Positions 43,669-58,876 are shown, numbered from the stretch's first letter. The stretch: 64,000 nucleotides of DNA from Micromonospora sp. WMMA1947 (GCF_027497355.1 NZ_CP114909.1:186001-250000); one strand, 5' to 3'. The notes: a model not told the origin generated them from the letters alone. Program-made: numbers and translations.

Positions 43669-44832
43669 GTGCTGTTCCGGGGCTGGGGGGAGTCCGTCGA
43701 CGGGCAGTGGCCCGACACGGCCACCGTCGTCGACCACGTCGGCGTGCCGCACCTGGTGGTGACCCGGCACGCGCTCGTACGCCAGGTGCTCACCGACCCG
43801 GTGACGTTCCGGCCGGACAACGCGCTCGACGCGGTCACGCCGATCCCGGTGGCCGCGCTGCGGGTCCTCGCCGGGCACCGGTTCCGGCTGCCGCCGACGC
43901 TGGCGAACAACGGCGGGGCGAGCCACCCGGAGATCCGGGGCATCGTCGCCGACGCGCTGCATCCGCATCGGGTGGCCGCGCAGCGCCGGTGGTTGACCGG
44001 GCTGGTCCGGGAGCGGGTGGCCGCACTGGCGGCGGAGCTGGACGCGGGCCGCCCGGTCGACCTGTACGCGGGTCTCGCCGCCGACCTGCCGCTGCTGGTG
44101 CTGGCCCGGCTGGTCGAGCTGCCGGACGCCCCGGTCGGCGCGGTGAAGGACTTCGCCCGGGCCGCGCTGGAGCTGTTCTGGGCGCCGCTGGAGGAGTCCC
44201 GGCAGCTCGCACTGGCCGCCGAGGTGGGCCGGTTCCACACCGTGCTGCGCGAGTTCGCCGCCACCGGGGGCGGGCTCGCCGCGCGGCTGCGCGACGCCGG
44301 GCACTCCCCCGACGTGGTGGTCGGGGCGCTGTTCTTCCTGCTGGTCGCCGGTCAGGAGACCACCTCGCAGTTCCTCACCCTGCTGCTGCACCGGCTGTCC
44401 GGCGAACCGGCGGTACGGGCCGGGCTGCGCGCGGGCACCGTCGCCGTGGACGACGTGGTCGAGGAGGGGCTGCGGCTGGAGCCGCCGATCGTCACGTGGC
44501 GGCGGGTGGCAGCCGTCGACACCACGCTCGGCGAGGTGGCCGTATCGGCGGGCACCAGCGTGGTGGCGTGGCTGGCCCGCGCCGGGCGCGATCCGGCGGT
44601 GGTGGACGCGCCGGGCGAGTTCCGCCCGGGGCAGCCCGGCTCGCGGCGGCACCTGGCGTTCGGCGCCGGGCCGCACCGCTGCGTCGGCGCGCAGCTGGCC
44701 CGGATGGAGGCCGCGGTGGTGGTCGCTGAGGCCACCGCTCTGCTCGACGGCGTGACGGTGGTGCGTCCACCGTGGTGCCCGGACAACCTCACCTTCCGGA
44801 TGCCCGACGCGTTCGTGGTCCGCCGCGCCTGA
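43669..44832 (+). CDS. Cytochrome P450
   Basis: A 387-residue soluble bacterial P450. The I-helix oxygen motif is LLVAGQETTSQFL, the K-helix ExxR is EEGLRLEPP, and the haem loop FGAGPHRCVGAQLARMEA carries the cysteine ligand. The N-terminus is shorter than usual (starts MLFRGWGESVDGQWPD), so about 15-20 residues may be lacking compared with typical CYP enzymes. Redox partners are not encoded nearby. The substrate is unknown. Confidence 0.93.
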   Translation: MLFRGWGESVDGQWPDTATVVDHVGVPHLVVTRHALVRQVLTDPVTFRPDNALDAVTPIPVAALRVLAGHRFRLPPTLANNGGASHPEIRGIVADALHPHRVAAQRRWLTGLVRERVAALAAELDAGRPVDLYAGLAADLPLLVLARLVELPDAPVGAVKDFARAALELFWAPLEESRQLALAAEVGRFHTVLREFAATGGGLAARLRDAGHSPDVVVGALFFLLVAGQETTSQFLTLLLHRLSGEPAVRAGLRAGTVAVDDVVEEGLRLEPPIVTWRRVAAVDTTLGEVAVSAGTSVVAWLARAGRDPAVVDAPGEFRPGQPGSRRHLAFGAGPHRCVGAQLARMEAAVVVAEATALLDGVTVVRPPWCPDNLTFRMPDAFVVRRA

Positions 44833-44843
44833 GCCCTGCGGGT

Positions 44844-44897
44844 GTTAGGAAGGGACCCTTTACCTACCGGAGGCGTTAATAGGGGGCCCTTCCTTAC
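44844..44897. repeat. 54-base palindromic repeat, intergenic copy
   Basis: Same element as at 6283-6336. It begins GTTAGGAAGGGACCC and ends GGGGCCCTTCCTTAC, with ends complementary. It starts 12 bases after the P450 stop codon and could act as its terminator. Confidence 0.85.
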
Positions 44898-44953
44898 GAA
44901 AGTCAGGGTGGGTGGCTGCCGTTCGACGGCGGCGGGGCACCCCCGCCGGCCCA

Positions 44954-44959
44954 TAGCGT
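44954..44959 (+). promoter_or_regulatory. -10 element, leaderless start of the ABC ATPase gene
   Basis: TAGCGT ends six bases before the ATG at 44966, with no ribosome site. Confidence 0.5.
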
Positions 44960-44965
44960 CGCCGC

Positions 44966-45898
44966 ATGATCACACTTCGTGCGTTGACGAAACGGTTCGG
45001 CGACGTGACAGCCGTCGACGACCTGACCGTCGAGATCCGCCCCGGGCAGGTCACCGGGTTCCTTGGCCCGAACGGCGCGGGCAAGTCCACCACCATGCGG
45101 ATGGTGCTCGGCCTGGACCGGCCCACCGCCGGGCAGGCCCTGGTGAACGGCCGGGACTACCGCACGCTGCGGCACCCGCTGCACGAGGTGGGCGCGCTGC
45201 TCGACGCGACAGGCGTGCACCCGGCCCGCTCCGGCGTGGCGCACCTGCGGGCGATGGCGCGCAGCAACGGCGTACCGGCCCGGCGGGTGACCGAGGTGCT
45301 CGACCTGGTGGGCCTGGACGCCCGCGCCGCCGGCAAGCCCGGCCGGGCGCTGTCGCTGGGCATGGGTCAGCGGCTCGGCATCGCCGGCGCGCTGCTCGGC
45401 GACCCGCCGGTGCTGCTGCTCGACGAGCCGGTGAACGGGCTCGACCCGGACGGCGTGCGGTGGATCCGGGGCTTCACCCGCCGCCTCGCAGACGAGGGAC
45501 GCACCGTCCTCGTCTCGAGCCACCTGATGAGCGAGATGCAGCAGACCGCCGACCGGGTCGTGGTGCTGGGGCGCGGCCGGCTGGTCGCGGACGCGCCGCT
45601 GGCCGAGCTGATCGCCGCCCGGCCCGCCGCGTCGGTCCGCGTACGCGGCCCCGAACCGGCCGCGCTCGCCGCCCTCGGCGACCGGCTGGCCGACGAGGGC
45701 GCGACTGTCACCGCCGACGAGGGCGGGATGTCCGTCGCCGGCAGCACCGCCGGCCGGGTCGGCGACCTGGCGCACGAGATGGGGGTACGGCTGCACGAGC
45801 TGACCCCCGTCGCCCCCTCCCTGGAGGAGGCGTTCCTGGAGCTGACCGCCGACAGCGTGGAGTACGCCGCCGGCCCGACCGGAGGTGGCACCCGATGA
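44966..45898 (+). CDS. ABC exporter ATP-binding protein
   Basis: A 310-residue ATPase. Walker A is GPNGAGKSTTMRM, the signature is LSLGMGQRLGIAGAL and Walker B is VLLLDEPVNGLDPDG with the H-loop in VSSHLMSEM. The C-terminal extension (about 220-310) is typical of DrrA/BcrA-type exporters. Its stop overlaps the start of the permease gene (ATGA at 45895-45898). A two-component system on the other strand adjoins the pair, as in antibiotic or envelope-stress exporters. Confidence 0.93.
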   Translation: MITLRALTKRFGDVTAVDDLTVEIRPGQVTGFLGPNGAGKSTTMRMVLGLDRPTAGQALVNGRDYRTLRHPLHEVGALLDATGVHPARSGVAHLRAMARSNGVPARRVTEVLDLVGLDARAAGKPGRALSLGMGQRLGIAGALLGDPPVLLLDEPVNGLDPDGVRWIRGFTRRLADEGRTVLVSSHLMSEMQQTADRVVVLGRGRLVADAPLAELIAARPAASVRVRGPEPAALAALGDRLADEGATVTADEGGMSVAGSTAGRVGDLAHEMGVRLHELTPVAPSLEEAFLELTADSVEYAAGPTGGGTR

Positions 45899-46716
45899 CC
45901 GCACCGTCCACGCTCGACCCGGCACGCCGGACCGCCCGGCCCGCTCCGGCCGGAAACCCGCTCGCCGGGGCGGTGGCCGCCGAGTGGACGAAGCTCTGGT
46001 CGGTGCGCTCCACCTGGTGGACGCTGCTCGCGGCGGTGCTGACCATGGCGGCCACCAGCGCCCAGCTCGCCATCTACGCCCAGAACGCCAACACCGACGA
46101 CGACCCGGCCAACAACCCGGGCGTGGTGAGCGTCGGCGAGATCGTGGCCGGGTCGCTGGAGCTGACCCAGTACGTGGTGCTGGCGCTCGGCCTGTTCGCG
46201 ATCACCAGCGAGTTCACCACCGGCACGATCCGCACCACGCTGCGGTGCACCCCGTCGCGGGGGCGGGTGCTGGCGGCCAAGGCGGTGGTGGTGGGCGCTG
46301 TGACGTTCGGCCTCGGGCTGCTGCTCGGCACTGTCGGCGCGGTGACGGCCCGGCCGGTGCTGGGCGAGTGGGGCCGCGCCCCGCTGGGCGGGACGGTGGC
46401 CGACGTGGTGGCCGCCGCGGCGTACCTGGCGCTGATCGGTGTGCTGGCGCTCGGCCTGGCGGCGGCGCTGCGCGGCGCGGTGCTGGCCCTGACCGTGCTG
46501 TTCGCGTTGCTGATGATCGTTCCGCTGTCGTTGCAGGAGCCGGACATCACCGTGCTCACCCGGATCGCCGACGGGTTTCCCGGCGTCGCGGGCAACCACT
46601 TCCTGGCCGGGGACACCACGCCGTACCCGGCGGCCGTGGGTCTGCTGGTGCTCGCCGCCTGGGCCGCCGCCGCGCTGGCGCTGGGCCGGTGGGCGCTGGC
46701 CCGGCGCGACGCGTGA
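45895..46716 (+). CDS. ABC exporter permease (ABC-2 type)
   Basis: A 273-residue membrane protein with about six spans. The lead AVAAEWTKLWSVRSTWWTLLA is the standard actinobacterial ABC-2 permease opening, and FAITSEFTTGTIRTTLRCTP SRGRVLAAK is the conserved coupling region. It is coupled to the ATPase gene. Substrate unknown; peptide antibiotics are common for the class. Confidence 0.9.
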   Translation: MTAPSTLDPARRTARPAPAGNPLAGAVAAEWTKLWSVRSTWWTLLAAVLTMAATSAQLAIYAQNANTDDDPANNPGVVSVGEIVAGSLELTQYVVLALGLFAITSEFTTGTIRTTLRCTPSRGRVLAAKAVVVGAVTFGLGLLLGTVGAVTARPVLGEWGRAPLGGTVADVVAAAAYLALIGVLALGLAAALRGAVLALTVLFALLMIVPLSLQEPDITVLTRIADGFPGVAGNHFLAGDTTPYPAAVGLLVLAAWAAAALALGRWALARRDA

Positions 46717-46731
46717 GCGGGGCGGGGCTGG

Positions 46732-47409
46732 TCAGCCGGTGGGCGGGACCAGCCCCGCCTCGTACGCGAGGATCGCCGCCTGCACCCGGTTGCGCACGTC
46801 CAGCCGGGTGAAGATGCTCGTCAGGTAGCTCTTCACGGTGCCCTCGACCAGGTGCAGCCGGCGGGCGATCTCGGCGTTCGACAGTCCCGCGCCGACCAGC
46901 GCCAGCACGTCGCGTTCCCGATCGGTCAGCCCGGCCAGCCGGTCCCTCGCGTACGGGCCACGGGCGAGCCGGCCGCCGCTCAGCTCGATCACCCGGCGCG
47001 CGACCCGGGGCGACAGGTACGCGCCGCCGTCGGCCACCGCACGCACCCCCGCCAGCAGTTCGCGCGGATCACCGGACTTGAGCAGGAACCCGGCGGCGCC
47101 GTGGCCGAGCGCGCGGGCGATCAGGTCGTCGTCGCCGAACGTGGTGAGCATGACCGCCGCCGTCTCCGGCACCAGCCGGCGGATCTGCGCGGCGGCGCTG
47201 AGCCCGTCGCAGCGGGGCATCCGGATGTCCAGCAGCGCCACCCGGGGCCGGTGCGCGCGGACCATCTCGACCGCGGCCAGGCCGTCGCCCGCCTCACCGA
47301 CCACCTCGATGCCGGGGTCGGCGGCCAGGATCGCCCGGACCCCGGCCCGGACCAGTGCCTCGTCGTCGGCGAGCACCACTCGCAGTGGGCGGTCGTGGTC
47401 GTCGCTCAT
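46732..47409 (-). CDS. NarL-type response regulator
   Basis: A 225-residue response regulator. Receiver: VVLADDEALVRAGVRAIL, phosphoacceptor Asp in VALLDIRMPRCDGLSAA, MLTTFGDDDLIARAL. HTH: LTDRERDVLALVGAGLSNAE and HLVEGTVKSYLTSIFTRLDV. Its ATG overlaps the stop of the kinase gene (ATGA). It lies 15 bases from the end of the convergent ABC exporter genes, which are its likely targets. Confidence 0.93.
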   Translation of the reverse strand: MSDDHDRPLRVVLADDEALVRAGVRAILAADPGIEVVGEAGDGLAAVEMVRAHRPRVALLDIRMPRCDGLSAAAQIRRLVPETAAVMLTTFGDDDLIARALGHGAAGFLLKSGDPRELLAGVRAVADGGAYLSPRVARRVIELSGGRLARGPYARDRLAGLTDRERDVLALVGAGLSNAEIARRLHLVEGTVKSYLTSIFTRLDVRNRVQAAILAYEAGLVPPTG

Positions 47410-49073
47410 TGTTCGATCCGCTCCTTGCTGACCAGCCGCCCGTCGGCGAAGCAGAGCCGCCAGGTCGCCTGGGCGAACGGGAAGTTGCCGTCGGTGTAGA
47501 ACTCGCAGCCCGGCGCGGCGCCGGTCGCGGGCGGGTCGGCCTGGCGGCGGGGCAGACCGAGCGCGTCGCGCGGCTCACCGAGGCGCAGCCGTTCGTAGCC
47601 GGACCGGTCCAGCACCGCGCCCGCAGTGGCGAGCGGGTAGTAGACGAGCGCCAGCACCAGGGCCAGCCCGGCGGGCGCGCCGATCGCCACGAGCAGGCTG
47701 CGTCGCGCCCGCCGCCGGGCCTCCCGCAGCCGCCGGGCCGCGTTTCCGTGTCCGTCCCGGCCGGGTACGCCGACGCGTCCGGCGTCGAACGGGTCGATCT
47801 CCGCGAGGTCGTCGTCGCCGGATCGCGGGGCGGTCGCCCCGGAACCGTCAGCCGGGCCGGTGACCGGCGGACCGGCGTCGGCGAGGGCCGGCGTCCCGGA
47901 GGCCCGGATCGGGCCGGCGACCGGTGAACCGGCGTCCGCGCGGCCGGACGGCGGCGTGCCGGGACGGGCCGCATCAGCGAGCGGGAGGTGTGCGGTGACC
48001 GCCCAGCCGCCGTCGCACGGGCCGGCCTCCAGCACGCCGCCGGCGAGGCGTACCCGCTCGCGCAGCGCCAGCAACCCGGAGCCGTGCGACGGCGGCCCGG
48101 GCAGCGGACCGGCCGGCGGCGGCGCGTTCACCACCGCGACAGTCACCACGCCGGCATCGCGTGCCACAGCGACGGTGACCGGGGCACCCGGGGCGTAGCG
48201 GGCGGCGTTGGTGAGGGCCTCCCGGACCACCCGGTGCACCGCGTGCGCGGGCAGCGGCGGCAGGTCCGCCTCGTCGGCGCGCAGCTCGACCGCCATTCCG
48301 GCGTCGCGCGCGCCGTCGACCACGTCGGCGACCGTCTCCCCCGGCGGCCGCAACGTGCGTTCCTCGCGCAGCACGCCGATCACGTCGTGCAGGCGTTCGG
48401 TGGCGGCGGCGACGCTCGCCCGCAGCTCACCGGCCGCCGCCCGGTGCGCCGGGGACAGGTCCGGCGCCAGTTCCAGCGCGCCCGCCCGCAGCGCGATGAG
48501 GCTCAGATCGTGGCCGAGCGAGTCGTGCATGTCCTGCGCGATACGGGCCCGCTCGCGCAGGCGTACCCGCTCGGCCTCGGCCCGGCGCTGCGCCTGCGCG
48601 TGCCTCAGTCCGGCGTCGGCGAGCGCGCGGTGCTGCCGCCGCAGCCGGCCCAGCAGCCAGGGGAACACCCCGGCGAACAGCAGCACCGAGGCGAGCAGGA
48701 ACCAGGTGGACGGCTCGGTGCCGAGCAGCCCCAGGTTGAGCACCGAGCCGGTGACCGCGATGGCGGCGAAGACGGCAGCGGCCGGTGCGGCCCGGTCGCT
48801 GCGCCGCCCGGCGAGGTAGCCGAAGACCGGGATGGCGAACACGACGTTGCCGTCGACGAGCGAGCCCGCCACCACCGCGAGCACCGCGACCAGCGGCCAC
48901 CGGCGCCCGATCCACACCGCCGTGCCGAGCAGCGCCAGCGCGGCGGCCAGCGGCGGCAGCTCGCCGATCTGCGGCGGGGTGAGCCGGCCGTACGCCACCG
49001 GCGCCGCCAGCACGGCCCAGAGCAGCAGGTCACCGGCCCGGCGCTGTCGTTCGCGGGGTTCCACGGCGGTCAC
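47406..49073 (-). CDS. Sensor histidine kinase with a C-terminal membrane-anchored domain
   Basis: A 555-residue kinase. Residues about 15-145 hold several transmembrane spans, then the HisKA_3 region ARIAQDMHDSLGHDLSLIAL with the phospho-His, and the ATPase domain with REALTNAARYAPGAPVTVAV and GSGLLALRERVRLAGG. Unusually the chain goes on for about 190 residues: a low-complexity linker with a 19-residue tandem duplication (ADAG-PV-GP units), one more transmembrane helix (LLVAIGAPAGLALVLALVYY) and a small outer domain with CEFYTDGNFPFAQATWRLCF. GTG 49073 is chosen; GTG 49064, which follows TAGCGT by seven bases, is possible. It pairs with the regulator at 46732. Confidence 0.88.
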   Translation of the reverse strand: MTAVEPRERQRRAGDLLLWAVLAAPVAYGRLTPPQIGELPPLAAALALLGTAVWIGRRWPLVAVLAVVAGSLVDGNVVFAIPVFGYLAGRRSDRAAPAAAVFAAIAVTGSVLNLGLLGTEPSTWFLLASVLLFAGVFPWLLGRLRRQHRALADAGLRHAQAQRRAEAERVRLRERARIAQDMHDSLGHDLSLIALRAGALELAPDLSPAHRAAAGELRASVAAATERLHDVIGVLREERTLRPPGETVADVVDGARDAGMAVELRADEADLPPLPAHAVHRVVREALTNAARYAPGAPVTVAVARDAGVVTVAVVNAPPPAGPLPGPPSHGSGLLALRERVRLAGGVLEAGPCDGGWAVTAHLPLADAARPGTPPSGRADAGSPVAGPIRASGTPALADAGPPVTGPADGSGATAPRSGDDDLAEIDPFDAGRVGVPGRDGHGNAARRLREARRRARRSLLVAIGAPAGLALVLALVYYPLATAGAVLDRSGYERLRLGEPRDALGLPRRQADPPATGAAPGCEFYTDGNFPFAQATWRLCFADGRLVSKERIEQ

Positions 49074-49110
49074 GCTACCCACGCCCGGCCGGGGCGGACA
49101 CCGACGAAAG

Positions 49111-49842
49111 TCAGGTCTCCTCGGCCCAGGCCCGCCAGTCGTCGAGCACGCCGTACAGGGCGGGAGTGAGCCAGCCGGGAGCGGACCGGCGGAACACGCC
49201 CGGGTCCATCCCGCCCGCACCGGCCGGCACCGCGCCGAGCAGGTTCGGCAGCAGCTCGGACAGGTTGAGCCAGTGCACCAGTTCCGGTTCGGTCGGCCAG
49301 GCGCCGATCACCACACCGGCCGGGACGGCCCGCCGTTCCAGCGCCTCCAGCGTCAGCGCGGTGTGGTTGAGCGTGCCGAGCCCGGCCCGCGCCACCACCA
49401 CCGCGGGCGCACCGAGCGACACCGCCAGGTCGGCCACCGTCCACGGCTCGCCGGACGGGCGCAACCCCATCGGTACGAGCAGCCCGCCCGCGCCCTCGAC
49501 GAGCACCAGGTCGTGCTTGTCCGCCTCCTCGCGGATCTCGTCGACCGCGTTGTACAGCTCCAGCGGCGGCAGCTCCGCCACCCGGGCCGCGGCCAGCGGG
49601 GCCAGCGGATCGGGGAAGCTGGCCAACGTCCGGCCGGTCAGCGGGGCGGCCAGCCGGGTCACCGAGTCGACGTCGCCGGGCTCGCCTGTCGCCGTACCCG
49701 TCTGGCCGGGCTTGACCACGGCGACCCGCAGGCCGGCCGCCTGCGCGGCGGCGGCGACGGCGGCGGTCACCACGGTCTTGCCGACCTCGGTGTCGGTGCC
49801 GGTCACCAGCACCGGCCCGGTCCAGGCGTCGCCGAGGCTCAT
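49111..49842 (-). CDS. bioD: Dethiobiotin synthetase
   Basis: A 243-residue ATP-dependent enzyme closing the ureido ring of dethiobiotin from diaminopelargonate and CO2. Family marks: VLVTGTDTEVGKTVVTAAV (P-loop), AVVKPGQTGTATGEPGDVD, LVEGAGGLLVPMG and GVVIGAWP. ATG 49842 overlaps the stop of bioF (ATGA at 49842-49839). The order bioF-bioD, divergent from bioB, is common in actinobacteria; no bioA is in the window. Confidence 0.95.
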   Translation of the reverse strand: MSLGDAWTGPVLVTGTDTEVGKTVVTAAVAAAAQAAGLRVAVVKPGQTGTATGEPGDVDSVTRLAAPLTGRTLASFPDPLAPLAAARVAELPPLELYNAVDEIREEADKHDLVLVEGAGGLLVPMGLRPSGEPWTVADLAVSLGAPAVVVARAGLGTLNHTALTLEALERRAVPAGVVIGAWPTEPELVHWLNLSELLPNLLGAVPAGAGGMDPGVFRRSAPGWLTPALYGVLDDWRAWAEET

Positions 49843-50975
49843 GGCGCACACTCCACGATCACGTCCAGGGCCCGGTCGAAGTCGGCCCGGCCCACCCCGG
49901 CGCTGACGGTGAGCCGCAGCCGGGACCGGCTGTCCGGCGTGGACGGCGGACGGAAGCAGCCGACCGCCACGCCCCGGTCCCGGCAGGCGGCGGCCCAGGC
50001 GGTCGCCTCCTGCGGGCCGGGCGCGGTCACCGAGATCACGGCGCCGTCCGGGGCGGACACGGACAGCCCGGCCGCGCCGAGCCGGCGCACCGCCGCCGCG
50101 ACCCGGTCGGCCAGCTCGGCGCGCAGCGCGTCACCGGCGCGGGCCAGGCGCACCGCGGCGCGGACCCCGGCCACCACGGCGGGCGGCGGCGCGGTGTCGA
50201 AGATGAACGTGCGGCCGGTCTCCACCAGGTGGCGGACGAACTCGGCCGGCCCGGCGACCACGCCACCGGCCCCGCCGAGCGCCTTGGACAGCGTCGCGGT
50301 GACCACCACGTCGGGCGCGCCGGCCAGCCCGGCGGCGGCGACCCCGCCGGCCCCGGCCGGGCCGGTGACGCCGAGCGCGTGCGCGTCGTCGACGAGCAGC
50401 AGCGCGCCATGGCGGCGGGCCACCGCGTGCAGCTCCGCGAGCGGGGCCAGGTCACCGTCGACGGAGAAGACCGACTCGGTCACCACCACCGCCGGGCGGC
50501 CCGGCGCGGCGGCCAGCGCCGCGGCCACCGCGGCGACGTCCGCGTGCGGCGTCACGAGCGTCTCGGCGCCGGAGATCCGGCAGCCGTCGATCAGCGAGGC
50601 GTGGTTGTGGGCGTCGGAGACGAGCAGCGTACGCGGCTGCGTCAGTCCCCGGACGGCGGCGAGGTTGGCCAGGTAGCCGGAGGAGAAGACGAGCGCCCGG
50701 TCGACGCCGAGCCAGTCGGCCAGGTCGTCCTCGAGCGCGTGGTGGGCGTCGGTGGACCCGCGCACCAGGCGCGACCCGGTGGCACCCAGCCCGTACGCGG
50801 ACAGGGCCTGCGCCGCGGCGGCGGTGACCTCGGGGTGGGTGGCCAGGCCGAGGTAGTCGTTGCCGGCCAGATCGACCACGGCGTCGTCGGCGGCCCGGGG
50901 GCGCAGCGTGCGGGTCAGCCCCGCCCGGGCCCGCAGCTCGGCGCGGCGGTCCAGGGCCGCCAGCCAGTCCGCCAC
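49839..50975 (-). CDS. bioF: 8-amino-7-oxononanoate synthase
   Basis: A 378-residue PLP enzyme joining pimeloyl-ACP/CoA and alanine in biotin synthesis. Marks: [53 protein letters not shown], and the PLP lysine in [20 protein letters not shown] 50975 follows GGGAGGGGA and gives the usual length; a longer frame upstream has no supporting site. It overlaps bioD by four bases. Confidence 0.94.
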   Translation of the reverse strand: MADWLAALDRRAELRARAGLTRTLRPRAADDAVVDLAGNDYLGLATHPEVTAAAAQALSAYGLGATGSRLVRGSTDAHHALEDDLADWLGVDRALVFSSGYLANLAAVRGLTQPRTLLVSDAHNHASLIDGCRISGAETLVTPHADVAAVAAALAAAPGRPAVVVTESVFSVDGDLAPLAELHAVARRHGALLLVDDAHALGVTGPAGAGGVAAAGLAGAPDVVVTATLSKALGGAGGVVAGPAEFVRHLVETGRTFIFDTAPPPAVVAGVRAAVRLARAGDALRAELADRVAAAVRRLGAAGLSVSAPDGAVISVTAPGPQEATAWAAACRDRGVAVGCFRPPSTPDSRSRLRLTVSAGVGRADFDRALDVIVECAP

Positions 50976-51123
50976 CGTGCCGTCCCCTCCCGCCGACTTC
51001 CCGCCCCCCGCCGGGCGCTTCCGCGGGGCGAAGTTACCACCCGCGCCGAGGGCCCCGGCGTGGCGCGGTCCCGGCTCGCCGGAGGGCCCGTGGCGGCGGT
51101 TTCCCGCGCTCACGGTGGCCTGT

Positions 51124-51129
51124 TAGGTT
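51124..51129 (+). promoter_or_regulatory. -10 element before bioB
   Basis: TAGGTT lies seven bases before the bioB ATG, with no ribosome site between. The bioF start is 160 bases away on the other strand, so this gap holds both promoters; I see no clear BioQ- or BirA-type operator. Confidence 0.4.
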
Positions 51130-51136
51130 ACGAGCC

Positions 51137-52132
51137 ATGCCAGAGATCCTCGACCAGGCCCGCGAGCGGGTGCTGGGCAACGGCGTCGGCCTCGACGAGG
51201 CCGGCATCCTCGCGGTGCTGAACCTTCCCGACGAGCACCTGCCCGCCGCACTCCAGCTCGCCCACGAGGTCCGGATGCGCTGGTGCGGTCCGGAGGTCGA
51301 GGTCGAGGGCATCGTCTCGCTGAAGACCGGCGGCTGCCCGGAGGACTGCCACTTCTGCTCGCAGTCCGGCCTGTTCACCTCGCCGGTGCGCTCGGTCTGG
51401 CTGGACATCCCGGCGCTGGTCGAGGCCGCGAAGCAGACCGCCGCGACCGGGGCGACCGAGTTCTGCATCGTGGCCGCCGTGCGTGGCCCGGACGCCCGGC
51501 TGATGAAGCAGATGCGCGAGGGCGTCGCCGCCATCCGCGCCGAAGTCGACATCCAGGTCGCCGCCTCGCTCGGCATGCTCACCCAGGAGCAGGTCGACGA
51601 GCTGGTCGAGATGGGCGTGCACCGCTACAACCACAACCTGGAGACCTGCCGCTCCTACTTCCCGAACGTGGTCACCACGCACTCGTGGGAGGAGCGCTGG
51701 GAGACGCTGCGGATGGTCCGCGAGTCCGGCATGGAGGTCTGCTGCGGCGGCATCCTCGGCCTCGGCGAGACGGTCGAGCAGCGCGCCGAGTTCGCCGCCC
51801 AGCTCGCCGAGCTGGACCCGCACGAGGTGCCGCTGAACTTCCTCAACCCGCGCCCGGGCACGCCGCTGGGTGACCGCCCGGTGGTGGAGGGCAAGGACGC
51901 GCTGCGCGCCATCGCCGCGTTCCGGCTGGCCATGCCGCGCACCATCCTGCGGTACGCGGGCGGCCGCGAGCTGACCCTCGGTGACCTGGGCACCCGCGAC
52001 GGCCTGCTCGGCGGCATCAACGCGGTGATCGTCGGCAACTACCTGACCACGCTGGGTCGCCCGGCCAACGCCGACCTGAAGCTGCTGGAAGACCTGAAGA
52101 TGCCGGTGAAGGCCCTCTCGGCGACCCTGTGA
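51137..52132 (+). CDS. bioB: Biotin synthase
   Basis: A 331-residue radical-SAM enzyme that inserts sulfur into dethiobiotin. The 4Fe-4S motif [12 protein letters not shown] follows [30 protein letters not shown] and [10 protein letters not shown] are further BioB marks. It starts leaderlessly after TAGGTT. A small cysteine-rich gene resembling bsaP follows after seven bases. Confidence 0.96.
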   Translation: MPEILDQARERVLGNGVGLDEAGILAVLNLPDEHLPAALQLAHEVRMRWCGPEVEVEGIVSLKTGGCPEDCHFCSQSGLFTSPVRSVWLDIPALVEAAKQTAATGATEFCIVAAVRGPDARLMKQMREGVAAIRAEVDIQVAASLGMLTQEQVDELVEMGVHRYNHNLETCRSYFPNVVTTHSWEERWETLRMVRESGMEVCCGGILGLGETVEQRAEFAAQLAELDPHEVPLNFLNPRPGTPLGDRPVVEGKDALRAIAAFRLAMPRTILRYAGGRELTLGDLGTRDGLLGGINAVIVGNYLTTLGRPANADLKLLEDLKMPVKALSATL

Positions 52133-52139
52133 GGCAGCG

Positions 52140-52358
52140 GTGACCGAATCCTCCCCCGCCGGCACGGCGGCTCCCGCCGTGCTCTGGTGCGACAGGTGCG
52201 GCGAGTCGGTGGCGGCCGGGCCGCACCCGGCGTGCGAGGCGGCCCGGGCGTGGGAGCCACCGCGTTGGTGCGCGTCCTGCCGACGGCGGATGAAGGTGCA
52301 GGTCGTACCGGCCGGCTGGTCGGCGGTCTGCGTCGAGCACGGCGAGCGGCGGGGCTGA
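52140..52358 (+). CDS. bsaP: Small cysteine-rich protein, BsaP-like biotin synthase auxiliary protein
   Basis: A 72-residue protein with paired cysteines in WCDRCGES, a further Cys in HPACEAAR, a second pair in WCASCRRRM and a late Cys in AVCVEHG. Six cysteines in so short a chain point to iron-sulfur or zinc binding. In mycobacteria a gene of this size and pattern directly after bioB (Rv1590) encodes BsaP, which helps biotin synthase keep its auxiliary cluster. The call rests on position and cysteine pattern. GTG 52140. Confidence 0.75.
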   Translation: MTESSPAGTAAPAVLWCDRCGESVAAGPHPACEAARAWEPPRWCASCRRRMKVQVVPAGWSAVCVEHGERRG

Positions 52359-52361
52359 GGC

Positions 52362-52868
52362 GTGCTGCGGGGGCGGGCGGTGACGTTGCGGCCGGTGACC
52401 GACGCCGACGTGCCCGCCCTGGCCGCGATCCGGGCCACCCCCGAGGTGCGCCGCTGGTGGCGCGGCGGTGACGACCTGGCCGAGTCGGTCCGGGCCGACC
52501 TGGCCGACGACGCGTTGACGACCTACGCCGTCGAGCACGACGGCCGGCTGGTCGGCGCGATCCAGTGGTACGCGGAAACCGACCCGGACTACCGCCACGC
52601 CAGCCTGGACGTCTTCCTCGACCCGGCGGTACGCGGCTCGGGGCTGGGCGGCGACGCGATCCGCACCCTGGTCCGGCACCTGATCGACGAGTACGGCCAC
52701 CACCGGTTCACCATCGACCCGGCGGCGGCGAACACGGCGGCGATCCGGGCGTACGCGAAGGTGGGGTTCCGCCCGGTGGGCATCATGCGGCGCTACGAGC
52801 GCGGGGCGGACGGGCGCTGGCACGACGCGCTGCTGATGGACCTGCTCGCCGAGGACCTGGCCGGCTGA
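52362..52868 (+). CDS. GNAT-family N-acetyltransferase
   Basis: A 168-residue acetyltransferase. It has VTLRPVTDADVPALAAIRAT at the start, LDVFLDPAVRGSGLGGDAI as the acetyl-CoA loop (R/Q-x-x-G-x-G/A pattern) and NTAAIRAYAKVGFRPVGIMR near the end. It resembles aminoglycoside 6'-N-acetyltransferase-type GNATs, though that substrate is not established. GTG 52362 lies four bases after the bsaP-like stop, so it is in the bioB operon. Confidence 0.87.
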   Translation: MLRGRAVTLRPVTDADVPALAAIRATPEVRRWWRGGDDLAESVRADLADDALTTYAVEHDGRLVGAIQWYAETDPDYRHASLDVFLDPAVRGSGLGGDAIRTLVRHLIDEYGHHRFTIDPAAANTAAIRAYAKVGFRPVGIMRRYERGADGRWHDALLMDLLAEDLAG

Positions 52869-52876
52869 ACGAACGG

Positions 52877-52909
52877 GCGTGCCCGGCACCGCACGGGTGC
52901 CGGGCACGC
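52877..52909 (+). terminator. Terminator of the bioB operon
   Basis: A perfect 14-base stem, GCGTGCCCGGCACC with its complement, around a five-base loop, nine bases after the GNAT stop codon. No long T run follows. It also faces the end of the convergent xylanase gene. Confidence 0.8.
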
Positions 52910-52930
52910 TCTGTTCGAACGGTGTGACGG

Positions 52931-58876
<5,946 letters not shown>

